Of a stretch of DNA of 64,000 bases, positions 24,837 to 55,056 are shown piece by piece. Origin of the DNA: Cololabis saira (taxonomy: Eukaryota > Chordata > Actinopteri > Beloniformes > Belonidae); the NCBI RefSeq assembly GCF_033807715.1, contig NC_084587.1, positions 15,601,017 through 15,665,016 on the forward strand. Reading direction: 5' to 3'. Both the position numbers and the translations under genes were made by a program. The first letter of the stretch is position 1, and each line of letters starts with the position of its first letter. A model generated the notes under the pieces. That model saw only the letters and a program-made list of their open reading frames with translations, made no database searches and was not told the origin of the DNA.

Positions 24837-25586
24837 CCCTTGTGCTGTCTTTGGGTCAAGGGAGGGTGGAGGGGAAAAAAGAAGGAATGAAGGAAGAGGG
24901 GAAAAAGAAGGAATGAAGGAAGTAGGAAAGGGAGTAAGGAAGGGATAAAAGATGGAAGGAAGGAAAGAAGGAAGAAAGGAGAAAAGAAGGAAGGAAGTAG
25001 GAAAGGGAGTAAGGAAAGGAGAAAAGATGAAACGGAGGAAAGAAAGAAGTAAGGATGAAAGGAGAAAAGAAGGAAGGAAGTAGGGAAGGGATAAAAGATG
25101 GAAGGAAGGAAAGAAGGAAGAAAGGAGAAAAGAAGGAAGGAAGTAGGAAAGGGAGTAAGGAAAGGAAAAAAGATGGAAGGGAGGAAGAAAGGAGAAAGGA
25201 AGGGAGTAAGGAAGGGAGTAAGGAAGGGAGTAAGGAAGGGAGTAAGGAAGGGAGTAAGGAAGGGATAAAAGATGGACGGAAGTGGGAAAGGGAGTAAGGA
25301 AGGGAGAAAAGATGGAAGGAAGGAAAGAAGGGAGAAAAGATGGAAGGAAGGGAGAAATGAAGGGAGGGAGGAAGGAATGGAGAAAAGGAAAAAAGAAGGG
25401 AGGGAAGAAGGAAGGAATGGATAAAAGAAGGAAGGAAAAGCAAAGAAGGTACTAAAGGAATGAATGACGAAAGGGAGGTAGGAAGAAAAAGGAGTAAAGG
25501 AGGAAGGGAGAAGGAAGGAGAGAGCATGGCAGGAGGAAAGAAGAATAGAAGAATTGGGTCATTTTGACCCAAAGACAGCACAAGGG
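24837..25586. mobile_element. piggyBac-like MITE filled with polypurine repeat
   Basis: The left end CCCTTGTGCTGTCTTTGGG (from 24837) is exactly mirrored at the right (CCCAAAGACAGCACAAGGG, ending 25586). The left is preceded by TTAA (24833-24836) and the right is followed by TTAC, one change from a TTAA duplication. CCC...GGG ends at TTAA are typical of piggyBac. The interior (about 24865-25545) is almost pure purine on the plus strand, GGAA/AAGG/GAAAA units. It lies in the UGDH 5' intron. Confidence 0.75.
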
Positions 25587-25637
25587 TTACCGTAATCAAG
25601 CTTGACATTTACGTATTCATGCGTTTGTCTCCAACAG

Positions 25638-31631
<5,994 letters not shown>

Positions 31632-32060
31632 AGCCGATTTCTCCCCCACATGACATGACGCATTCCTCTCTCAGCCTCGTCAGAGCTACAACAGGAGGCT
31701 GGAGGTCCCTCAACGAAGAGTCCTGCTCCTCTGTTGGCAAAAAGACTCTGACCAGAGGGGCCGAACGAGCAGCTAATGGACACTTTAATCAAATGTGATT
31801 ATTTTTATGATAAACCATTCCAGATTCTCCGTTTACTTTTTACATTACATGCTGCGCTTCATTTAGCACAAATCAAAGATGAGCTGTCTGCTGTACGTGT
31901 TTTTAAAGAACTGTATATGCTACCTTTTTACATGACCTACTGTATACTTTTAGTAATATTCAAAATTGCAGTTTTACAAAAATATTTTTATAAAGCATCT
32001 TGTATGTCTTCTCTGTCGGACTGTTTCAAGGGCCAATGCAATAAAAGTGTGAGGTGTATC
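31632..32060 (+). other. ugdh: UGDH 3'UTR
   Basis: The UTR follows the UGDH stop. AATAAA at 32040-32045, followed by a GTGTGAGGTGT stretch, is the probable poly(A) site. Confidence 0.6.
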
Positions 32061-33096
32061 CTTAATTTGAGCTGTTGATCATTCAAAACAAGTGAAAACC
32101 ACCAAATTACGACTGAAGATTTTTAATACTTTAAATACAAATATACATTTTATATTTTATTTCTAACAGATCATTTGAAGAATCACTTGTTTCCCAGACG
32201 CAATTTTTTTTTTTTTTTTTAATCTAAAATCATCTTGTTAGGAAATGCAGATTTGATGCAAGGGATTTTTGTAATCTTGTACTTGATGAAAGTATTTTTT
32301 TTTCCCTGACATAAAACACTTGAACACAATATCCAGAGTCCTTGAACAGATTTTATATCTCTACTCCTGAGTTGCTGGAAACGGACTAAAAACAATTCCT
32401 GCCTCATTAAATCGTGAGCAAAGTAGCAGACTTCAAAGCGCTCCGACTCATTAGAGGTCAGACGCTTTTAATCTGAAGTCCAGTCGATGGACCCCAGAGT
32501 TGATGAAGAATGGGACTTAGGGCCCCCTGGGGTGCGCTGATGAGGGATTACAGGTTCTGCTCACGGCAGGGTGGATTTAGTCCGGGAAACACTGCAGAGA
32601 CTCAGTCCACACACGTTATCTACCGTCTCTGGGGCCCGGCTGACGTTTGTTTTCTCTGGCGGCTCCCTGGTATGGCGAGCCGTGCTACTCATCAGCTTAT
32701 CAAACAAAAACTATGAAAACAGACCTCACTTTTGGTTAAGTGGTCAAACATTTAAATATTTAGGCTGACTATACTGTTTTTTTTTTTTTTTTACAGGAAA
32801 ATGCCAAAGAACAAGTATGTAGACATGTAATCATATTAACGTGTTTTATTTTTATATGACCCTATTAAATATTGCATGACTTCTTATGATTTATTGGATC
32901 AGTGCAGTTTCCGTGCTAGAGTTGAAAACAGTGGATTATAGTATTTATAGAAAACTAAGCTTTTTTTTGCCAGCTAAGACTGCAGTGAAGCCCTGCCTTT
33001 TATCTGAAGACCAGGAGATCCCCGTCATCCTGAACAGGAAGCAGGTATGGATGGATGTCACAGCAGGAAGAAACGGAGAGCGGCCTCTGGAAGTTT
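32061..33096 (-). other. lias: UGDH-LIAS convergent interval, LIAS 3'UTR
   Basis: The two genes converge here. The LIAS stop is at 33097-33099 on the minus strand, so its 3'UTR runs to lower coordinates; tttatt (AATAAA reversed) near 32846-32895 is a possible end. No other gene is recognised. Poly-T runs lie at 32205-32220 and 32780-32794. Confidence 0.4.
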
Positions 33097-43015
<9,919 letters not shown>

Positions 43016-43200
43016 GACTTTAGTTAGTAGGCAGCTGTCATTGACAACAAACTCGGCGAGCTGCTGCTTTGGTCTGGTGCTGCATTCAGGCTCTACAACA
43101 GAGTGGGGAAGACGAGGGATCACATTTATCTCCAACTTGAAAGATTCGGATTTTTATGTATTTTTTTAAGAGATGGTGTAGTTTATAGCATAATTACGTT

Positions 43201-43690
43201 TTTTTTTTAAATATGTTGTGTTGTTAATTTGAGTCTTTAGTAACGCTTTTCGACACCTGTTCGTCCGATAAATATGAACACAACTAAATGTAATAACATG
43301 TTATAGAAATATATTTTTACTGCCTCTTGTTTGTTATTCTATTAATAATTAATTTGTTTATCTTAATATTTAGGGTTTTTTTTAAATATGTTGTATTGTT
43401 AATTTGAGTTAGTTAGTTAGTTAATATTTATTTCGGTCAATCACAAACAAAAATCAACAAACAAGATAACACAGGTTTTTCCCTGGTCAACATTGTGATT
43501 ATTTGACCGAAAAGGTCTGGGCTTGAAGCATAAAGCTTATCTTGCCCACCTTTTAACTGAATACAAAAAAACAAATGAAGTATGAATGATGAGTCTTGTT
43601 CGTCCGATAAATTTGAACGCAACTGAAATATATTTTTACTGCCTCTTGTTTGTTATTCTATTAATAATTAATTTGTTTATCTTAATATGC
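43201..43690. repeat. Tandem duplication, second unit interrupted
   Basis: Unit A is 43201-43373 and unit B 43374-43690. Both contain ttcgtccgataaat and tactgcctcttgtttgttat. Unit B carries about 185 bp of foreign sequence (about 43410-43595) beginning with (GTTA)n, probably a LINE tail. This lies between LIAS and RPL9. Confidence 0.75.
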
Positions 43691-43948
43691 ATTATATGTT
43701 AAATTTATCAAACATTCCCAATCTTAAAAACTAAATAAAAACGTTTTTTTTCCCTTTTTTTTTTAATTGAGAAAAGGTTATATACAAAGAACATCAGATA
43801 CGGGCTCCAATATATGTAACAAAAAATAAATTAAATTCCAGTGAAATTAACATAAGTAGGGATGATGACACATAAACAAGTGGATAAATCTAAATAAATA
43901 AAATAAATAAATAGAAATAAAGTGACTGTATCGACACATCATGCCTGA

Positions 43949-44019
43949 TGACGTCTCGTACGTGCGCTACAACTGCGTGGTGACGTCCTTCCTTCCTCCT
44001 TTCCTCTGCTACCGGCGAG
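43949..44019 (+). promoter_or_regulatory. rpl9: RPL9 promoter and TOP-type exon 1
   Basis: A pyrimidine run at 43986-44008 (ccttccttcctcctttcctc) fits the 5' terminal oligopyrimidine start of ribosomal-protein mRNAs. It is followed by a donor gag|gtgagg at 44019/44020. CRE-like TGACGTC occurs at 43949-43955 and 43981-43987. The exact transcription start is inferred. Confidence 0.6.
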
Positions 44020-44639
44020 GTGAGGATAGCCGAAAATCTGCTCCATGAGATTCATCTAACTCCATCCTCCTCTATTAAACTTAATTTTAGCGCAGTTTTC
44101 AACAGAACGGTCATTGATGATGTTGAATTTTACCGCACTTGTGTTATTTCCCCTTTGATATACGTTTTTTGAGGAGATAACTTGGTAGTAGTTTGGGTGA
44201 TTGACCATCTGGGGCCTGACGCTACGTTTGTGCTAACGACTGCAGCGTATCTAATGTGTTTAAATACAGTTTTTAAAGGCTTTAAGTAGTTAAAACCCCT
44301 AAAAAAATGTCAGTGAAACAATATTCATTAACACATTTCACGTGTACTAACACGAACTAACTCTGCTAATGTATTAGTACCAACGCTGCTCTTGTCAATG
44401 TAGCGCGGCCGCGTACCATTTAGTTTGTTCCAAACTAAGTTACCTTAAAGTTAAACGGTACACTGTCATTACAGTCTGCATAAATGAATTAAACCTTGTC
44501 ACACACATGCTCAATGTGCAAGAAACAAGATCTCCCGTTCAGCTGTTCACTAACACACTTTTTAAATGCTACGTGTAACAATGTTGATGTGTCAAAGTGT
44601 GTTGTATATTATTAATGGAATTGTGCCTTTTTCTGCAGA

Positions 44640-48142
<3,503 letters not shown>

Positions 48143-48650
48143 AAGTTTCACCTGCACTTCTAGAGGTTAGACGATGCCGTCGAAGCCGCCATTGTGTCCC
48201 TCAGGGGGCGGCCATCTGTTTGTTCTTCTTTGCATGCCCTTTACGCTATGCGCTGTTTTCTTAATTGCTCTGGCTCTTTTATGTCTTCATATTTCCCACA
48301 AATGTTTGTTCATCTTACATCCACAACTCAGTGAGTTTGGTAAAGAAAATGCTTCAAATTTGTTTTCCAAAGGCAAAATGTTCTTGAATTTTTTTTTTTT
48401 TACCTCTGCTGTTTTTGTTTTTTTTAACCTGTGCTTCAGATTATTGCATGTTTTTGTTTATTTTTAACACAATTTAGTCACTTAATACTCTTGAAGTTGC
48501 ATTTTAATGCTGCTGTTTTCTTCTTCACTAACTCATTGGTGCTCATTTCACAGAGGTTGTTGATCAGCAGTATTTCAGCATGTTGTGGGAACCGCCTGCA
48601 TTTGCAGTGTCCACTCAGCATCCTAACACTCTGCTCTCGTGTGTTCACAG

Positions 48651-48760
48651 CGGCGTTGATCCAGCAGGCCACCACAGTCAGAAAGAAGGACATCCGGAAG
48701 TTCTTGGACGGCATCTATGTCAGCGAGAGGACCACTGTGGTGGAATCAGAGGTTGAATGA
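48651..48760 (+). CDS. rpl9: RPL9 alternative distal last exon
   Basis: A second complete terminal coding exon follows a good acceptor (tgttcacag) in the correct phase. It encodes [20 protein letters not shown], then [16 protein letters not shown] and a stop. Joined to the exon ending at 46846 it gives 193 residues. It differs from the proximal exon by KN to RK, K to R, G to T and a new acidic tail. By eye there are about 13 synonymous and 5 replacement codon differences before the tails diverge, so it seems old and selected. AATAAA at 48783-48788 follows closely. Which form is expressed cannot be told from sequence. Confidence 0.85.
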
Positions 48761-48788
48761 TTGTTCCCATCTTGATATGACCAATAAA

Positions 48789-49589
48789 GTAAACATCTTT
48801 TCCAGTGTATCTGGTCTCCGTTTCCTGGTTTTACCTGAATTTGACTGAACCGCGGGACAGAATGAACTTTATTTGGTAAAAGATAAGACGCATTTAAAGT
48901 TTCATGTAGTCTGTTTGTGGCTTAATTTCTTAGAAATATGCATTTTTAACAGTTTTATCAAATGAAAACCTAGCTTTGAGGCTCCTGGAAACTTAATGCA
49001 GACTGTATTTGTAGGTCCAGATGCATCTGGCAGTTGAATGGAGACGTGAAAGGCAGGATAATAATACACGAGCAGGATGGTGGGAACATTTATTTAGTAT
49101 TAGTTTGCCTGGTGGGATGTTTATTAAGATTGGCGCTTGATTCCTAATATTTGCAAACCAAGTTTAAAAAAGAAAAATTAAACTATTTTACTATTTATAG
49201 CACCCACATAACCCCAAAGTAGTCAAAGGTATTTGAAAAATGTTAAATATAAGCAGAATAACACCATTCTCAGAAAAATGTATACTGATGTTTACTTGTA
49301 ATCACCAGATGTAAGTTGATCTGTATGGTGATTATGACACTACCGTTGCTTTGCTTGTGCATGTAAAGTTGTTCTCATGATAGGTGTTTAATAAACTAGC
49401 AAATCTTGGCAAATCAGGAAAAAAAAAAAAAATTTTGGTTTGACAGCAAAGTTTCAATACAGCACAACTAATGTTCAAAGCAAAAAATAATTAATTACCG
49501 GGACGTATACAGGGGATATTTTTTGAAAGAGAGGGAGGCTAAAACCTCAGGGGTCAGTTTAATTTTAAAGTTCTCAACAGACGCACAAA
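48789..49589. other. Intergenic DNA after RPL9
   Basis: No exon, RNA gene or mobile element recognised, apart from an A run at about 49420-49433. Confidence 0.45.
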
Positions 49590-50345
49590 CAGTACTCGAG
49601 TTGTAAAAAAAAAAATCAGGTGGGATGGTGGATTTTATCATATGGGGACAGATTATTTGTGCTGATTACAAATAATATAATATATTACAAATAATAGCAC
49701 TGACCAGAACACCTGCAGAAATATTGCAGGACATAGCAGCAGTTAAATGCAGCCTTCGGTAAGCTTTAAATATCCACTGGGCTTACATCAAATATATCAA
49801 AACACAACAATAAACTTGTTTTCTGAACTTATCAATATGACTCTGTCCTTCACAGGATAAGTAAAATGGATCACTGCAAAAACACAATCTTAATATTAAT
49901 TTTATTTGTCCTATTTCTAGTTAAAATGTCTCATTTTATTTAAAAAAATGTCATTACACTTAAAACAAGACTCATCACTGGAAAAAACAATTTTCACCTG
50001 TTTCAAGTAGATTTTCACTTAATAAGTAGAAAAATCTGCCAGTGGAACAAGATTTTTTTGCTTGTAATGAAAACATAAATCTTGTCCCACTGGCAGATTT
50101 TCCTACTTATTTCAAGTGAAAATTTACTTGAAACAGGTGAAAATTGTCAAATAAATTATTTGTTATTTTATGTGTTATTTTTCTGGTGATGACTGTAAAT
50201 GTTGAAATAGCAGTAATACATTAATTGATGAAACAACATAAGGGATGGAAAGGGGGGGTAGCAGTTTTACAGGGGGGATGATTTTGACCGGTTTTATTTC
50301 AGGGGGGATGCCATCCCCCCTCACCCCCCCTCAACTCCAGTACTG
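49590..50345 (-). mobile_element. hAT-type MITE, copy 2, inverted
   Basis: Same family as 26514-27287 but in opposite orientation. It starts CAGTACTCGAGTTG and ends CAACTCCAGTACTG. The same internal inverted repeat around cttgtcccactggcagattt is visible. The 8-bp flanks do not match here, so the site was altered after insertion. Confidence 0.85.
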
Positions 50346-50784
50346 AGTATAGGCAATGCAAAGTTTTCAACCTGGAAACAACGCAATCGTAAGACCTCAG
50401 GATGACGCCTTTATCCAATAAACACGCACAAAATAAAAATGATTTAATTCCTTTCAAATATTTGTTGAAATATTCTTCATTTCAATAATGATAATTCAAT
50501 AATGTTGAACATGATTTCTCCATGTACATGACCAGTTTTTAGAAGAATAATTTCAGAAAAAAAGCCACAATAGAGCAGATAATTTGTACATATCACTTTC
50601 CCACCAATCGAGAATCACAGTATGATGAAAAGGTGGATGAAAAAAAAACACTCAATTTTAACTCCTTTTATTTATTCTGTATTAAGAATGGACTGATTTC
50701 TTGTAGTAACGTAAAGTAAAAGTTAATAATGGGAGGGAACCCAAAACTTTTACTGAAAGTGAACATAAACCTCTGCGATGCTCT

Positions 50785-51010
50785 TCATCTAATAATAATA
50801 ATACATTTTATTTGTAAAGCACTTTTCATAAAATAATCTCAAAATGCTACAGATACCAGCAAACAAAATAAACAAAAAGGAATAAAATCAAGACACAAAA
50901 AAACAGAAGTAAAAGCATAAAAACACAGAGACAATAGAAACATCTATAAAAGACCAGGGAAAGACTTCAATTCAATTTTATTTATATAGCGTCTAATACA
51001 ACAAAAGTTG
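50785..51010 (-). mobile_element. Two L2-like LINE tails
   Basis: taataataatacattttatt at about 50792 and tcaattttatttatatagcg at about 50970 are reversed LINE 3' ends. Together they suggest nested or adjacent truncated insertions. Confidence 0.55.
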
Positions 51011-51698
51011 TTGGAAATAGTCTCCCTGCTTCTTCACTTCCTGTGTCAATAACGTTGGTCGCTTAGCAACAAACTGAGAACGGCCAATGAGCTTCAGCGA
51101 GCAGCTCAAGAACGGGACCCTTTGACGAATCGTTCATTACTGTCTCAGATATAATCGATGGTGGCATGTCGGTTTATAAGAATCTTTTTGCCCAGAAGAA
51201 AAAAAGAGCAACAACAATGACCCATAACTATTTTCTTCTCTCGAAAAAACCTGCACCACGGGCTTTAGGAGAAAAAGACGCTACAGAGTCAGGATGCAGC
51301 GGCTCAGCGGTGCTGATCTCCGCAATTTGAAGCCTTTTAAAATAATTGTAAAAAAAAAAATCACTTATCACAGGTTCTTTTTGGAACGTAACCCTCGCGA
51401 AAAACAAGGGATTACTGTAATGCCAATATCTCCACGTTGCGAAACTCTCCTTGCTCTCTTGGCTCGCCATGACTGCTCATGTTTTTGAATGCGCACACAC
51501 TACGTTTCCTCTGGTCTCCGCGTGTGGGGAAAAAAAGCTTCACTGTGGCCAGAAATAACGGAGTAATGCACCGTTTGGTAACGGTAATTACGTTACTGAA
51601 TTAAAAAAGTTATTATAATGTTTATTAATATTAGTTACTGCCAAAACTAACAGCATTACTGTAATGTGTTACGAAATAACACGTTAGTCCCAACACTG
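51011..51698 (-). mobile_element. 5' part of a hAT transposon
   Basis: The right edge, read on the minus strand, starts CAGTGTTGGGACTAACG, a common hAT terminus in fish. About 230 bp inside, the frame ending at 51228 begins MASQESKESFATWRYWHY, which resembles the start of fish hAT transposases before the BED finger. The frame then degenerates and the rest is missing. A copy of the other terminus is not seen. Confidence 0.6.
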
Positions 51699-52280
51699 GT
51701 AAGCGGTAAGGAGGTCTTTGAGGTATTGAGGGGCATTGCTGTAGATGCAGAGGTGAGTGATGAGGGCAATCTTGTATTGGATTCTTGAGGTTATGGGAAG
51801 CCAGTGTAGGTTCTGAAGAATAGGGGTGATATGGTCGTATTTGCAAGTTTTCATCAGAGTTCGGCCAGCATAGTTCTAAATGAGTTGAAGTTTCCGGAGG
51901 TGTTTGTTGGGGATACCGATGAGCAGGCTGTTACAGTACTCGAGCCTGGAGGAGATTAGGACGTGGACGAGTTTTTCTGCATCGGAGAAAGTGAGGAAGG
52001 GGTGGAGTTTGGATATGTTCCTTATGTGGAAAAAGCAAGTTTTGTACAGATGTTTGATGTGGTTTACATAGGTGAGTTGTGGGTCCAGCTTCACACCGAG
52101 GTTGGTAACAGAGGTAGAGAGGGGGATGTCTTGACCGGAAAAGGAGATGGTGGTTATGGGTGATGACTGGACCTGGTGAGGGGTGCCAGTTTGTATGGCT
52201 TTGGTTTTGGAACTGTTCAATTTTGTTTTGTCAATCTTGTTTTTGTTGTTTACTTGATGACAACCCGGTTGCTTTTGCAC
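51699..52280 (-). mobile_element. L2-like LINE reverse-transcriptase fragment
   Basis: The minus-strand frame 51876-52280 contains TTISFSGQDIPLSTSVTNLG, VKLDPQLTYVNHIKHLYKTC and LISSRLEYCNSLLIGIP, typical of L2-clade proteins. The 3' continuation runs to the hAT end at 51698. Confidence 0.75.
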
Positions 52281-53745
52281 TCAATCTTGGACTGTGTTCT
52301 TGTGCTTGTACTGGCGCAGACATGCCGGGGTGAGGAACTTCTTAAATCGTCTCCACAGTGAAGGATTATATACCATTTTGGTGTCCTCTTTTATAACAGC
52401 ATCCTTCGGTTCAGGGAGTTCTTCAATTACTTCAAATTGTTTCAAATTCTCAGTAATTACTGACCTGTTATTCCTTCTGAGTCTCTGCTTCTTTGCTTCG
52501 TGCTCAGAAACCCCATCGTGTTCGGAGACCAATGCCGTTTCAGTGACCTTTTCATTGGCCCCCACCAGCTCAGAGACGCCCTCTGGTTCTGCAACTCCTA
52601 CTTTCATTGCCAACTCTTGCAAAATCATCTAGTCTGGTGTTGGTATACCATCTTCTTTTTGTGCAGAAACCCCATCCTGTTCAGAGACTAATGCGGTTTC
52701 AGGGGATGGTACCGGTTTGGACAAGTCTTCTGGTTCAGGGTTTCCGACTTTTGCAGCACTGACCTCAGACTGGTCACTCTTTTCAGTTTTCAGTTCTAAT
52801 ATCTTGTTATTCTCGGGTCCAGGCTCCGCTGGTGACGCTTTTCTGTTTCTAGTTGAGAAATATCTTCTGGTTTGGAGACAAATTCCTTTTCATTGGCCCC
52901 CGCCAGCTCAGAGACCCCCTTTGGTTCTGAAACTCCTACTTTTATTGCCAACTCATCAAGTCTGGTGTTGGTATACCATCTTCTGATTGAGGTAGGTATT
53001 CAATGACCTGATTAACATCCTCAGATTTTTCTGACTTCTTCTTTCTGCGCCTACGCTTCTTTGCTTTTTGTTCAGCAACCCCATCCTGTTCGGAGACCTA
53101 TGCTGTTTCAGGGGTTGGTACCGGTTTGTACAACTCTTCTGGCTCCGGGTCTCCCACTTTTGCAGCCAAGTTATCACCGACCTCAGGCTGGTTACTTTCT
53201 TCGGTGAGTTCTACATCAATCATCAAGTCAGCTGTCGGTACACCATCTTCAGGTTGAGGGAGGTATTCAATGACGTGATTTGCATCGTCAGATTGCTCTG
53301 GCTTTTTCTTTTTTCTGCGTCTACGCTTCTTGGCTTTTTGTTCAGAAACTTCAGAAACCAATTGCGATTCAGTGGTCATTTTCAGCTCAGAGACCTCTTC
53401 TAGGCCTGACACTCCCACGTTTGCAGCAAAGTCTTGGTTAAGTTCATTGTTGCTATTCTCTACAACAACTTCTAACATCTTGTCATTGCTGTGTTCAGGC
53501 TCCGTTGGTTGGTGATGATTTCTCAGCTTCTTGTTCAGACACCCTCTCTGGTTCTGAAGGTTCTAATACATTTTCGAAAGAAGCATTGTCAGTTTGTGAT
53601 GAGACACTTATCATTTCTGAGATGTTTTCTGTTGCAGAAGACTCAGAAGTTTCCAGGGCAAATTTCAGTTCGTCTGTGAGCTCTGCAAACTTGAACTCTA
53701 CACTCGATTTCAATGTTTCCTGTGCCTCCAGTTTAGATATCAGAT
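52281..53745 (-). pseudogene. Broken, internally repetitive coding region of unknown origin
   Basis: On the minus strand at least three diverged units of about 350-400 bp are readable. Recurrent pieces are EELYKPVPTPETA, VSEQDGVAEQKAKKRRRRKK, VIEYLPQPEDGVPTADLM and EPEGVSELVGANEK. The composition alternates acidic/Ser/Pro stretches with basic RRRRKKK patches that could act as nuclear signals. The final unit ends LWRRFKKFLTPACLRQYKHK, then a stop. Reading is broken by frameshifts (near 53500 and 52970), an in-frame TAG between PETA and VSEQ at about 53097, and a TAA near 52947. I do not recognise the family. The 5' side is cut by an LTR element at 53746. Confidence 0.5.
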
Positions 53746-54119
53746 TGTGGCAGGGTGGAGAGGTTGATGGGACACACGCACCTGTGTCCCATCCGCCTGA
53801 GTGGCTGCCGCTCTCCACCCTGCCTGCCTTATAAGGCAGAGCTGGACAGCAGCGAGGGGTCGGAGGAGCTGCTGGTGGATGCTGTGGGAGAAGGTGCTTC
53901 TGCACGTGTGTGGCGGTGATCTGGGTGATCTGGCTAAATAAAAAGGGTTCTGCACAAAACTCTGTGTCCTCTCCATCCTGTCGGTCGGGCCCCGTGGCAC
54001 TCGCCATGCTACACTGGCGCCCAACGTGGGACCCGACGGGATGTGGGCCACGGAGCGGGCCCTGGAGGTGCTCGCCCTGGTCACGGAGCACGGCTGTCAG
54101 GTCCGCCATGGCAAGGGAA
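53746..54119 (+). mobile_element. LTR retrotransposon 5' end: LTR, primer-binding site and gag start
   Basis: The LTR at about 53746-54013 starts TGTGGC and ends GCTACA. It has a TATA-like ttataagg at about 53829 and AATAAA at 53937-53942. One base later TGGCGCCCAACGTGGGAC (54015-54032) fits a lysine-tRNA primer-binding site. A short frame starting MWATERALEVLALV follows and is cut by an (AAT)n run at 54119-54138. The rest of the element and the 3' LTR are absent. Confidence 0.7.
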
Positions 54120-54146
54120 TAATAATAATAATAATAATCAGGAAAT

Positions 54147-54745
54147 CAGTTTGTAAACAAGACCTCTGACCTGCATGACGTCATCTCTGTGCGCGCATCC
54201 CGGACAGACAAAACGGTACAAAACGGTACAAAACGGTACAAAACGGTAAGGACGTCCATCATATTCAAAGTCGTCGTCCACAACCTCAGAATTTGACAAA
54301 TATTCAGACATGTTTCAAATAACTAACAGTAAACTAACAGTAGCAAACTCCCGCTGTACACGGAGCTGTGTCTGCGATGCGCGCACAGAGATGACGTCAT
54401 GAGTTCAGAGGTCTTGTTTACAAACTGATTTATTTGTTACACACACAGCCCCGGATGTAGACAACAGGTCCTGGAAGACGCGCAGAAGCAGATCTAGTGA
54501 TTCATAAAAGAAATGAACGAGTTTCGCTGCAATAATGTGTTATTTAGACGCTGCATCGTCTGTGTCCCGCTGTGCCCCCATTCGCTACCATTATATGGAG
54601 AAGCGGCTCGCACAAAACTCCTAATATCTTCCGAAGGACTCCAAATGACACCAAACTTTTCGGGGTGAGTATACGACCATAAAAAATGCCAGAAATAAGG
54701 TCCAGGTTGTAAAAAACGAAACTTTCCCTTTAAGTTTGATTGACA
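54147..54745. mobile_element. Palindromic element with CRE sites and a 10-bp tandem repeat
   Basis: About 57-bp arms at about 54147-54203 and 54375-54432 are inverted copies. Each contains TGACGTCA and gtttgtaaacaagacctc. Between them lies a tandem of acaaaacggt, about four copies (54205-54246). The following stretch to about 54745 (with tcgctaccattatatggaga) looks like part of a dispersed fish repeat. Confidence 0.6.
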
Positions 54746-55050
54746 TATCCATAGCCGGCGGCTATTTTATTTTAATTTAGTTTTTTATTTACTTAGTTGT
54801 TGTTTTTTAATTTTTTAATTTACGTTCTTTGTAATTTGACTTCTTGGGAAAAAGGGGCAGATTAAATAAGATTCTTCTTCTTTCTGCTCCCTTTCATTCA
54901 CAATTTAGGAACGTTTGTGTTTTTATTGAATTGTTTGTTGTTTTATTTTTGAATGAAATAAAGAATAAATGAATGAATTATATGATGCACATAAACAACT
55001 GACATGTCTTGCTACAGATAGAGGAAATATTACATTTTTTAATAAGTGTA
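54746..55050 (+). mobile_element. LINE 3' end
   Basis: The sequence gaatgaaataaagaataaat with an (AATG)n tail at about 54950-54978 marks a truncated LINE tail. Nothing coding is left. Confidence 0.45.
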
Positions 55051-55056
55051 ATATAT

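Noticed and set aside
24856..25608. A 250-codon minus-strand frame rich in Leu, Pro, Ser and Phe
   Set aside because: It is the pyrimidine strand of the purine repeat, whose motif lacks stops. It also overlaps the MITE end.
32803..33050. Exon-like pieces on the plus strand: MPKNK after a poly-T/acag, resembling the start of eIF1A, and a stretch reading KPCLLSEDQEIPVILNRKQ before gtatgg
   Set aside because: The first ends after five codons and the next piece is not eIF1A. The region lies in the LIAS 3'UTR on the other strand, and nothing connects the two pieces.
53495..54109. A 204-codon minus-strand frame starting MADLTAVLRDQ
   Set aside because: Its first two thirds are the antisense of an LTR and primer-binding site; only the last third belongs to the decayed repeat gene.
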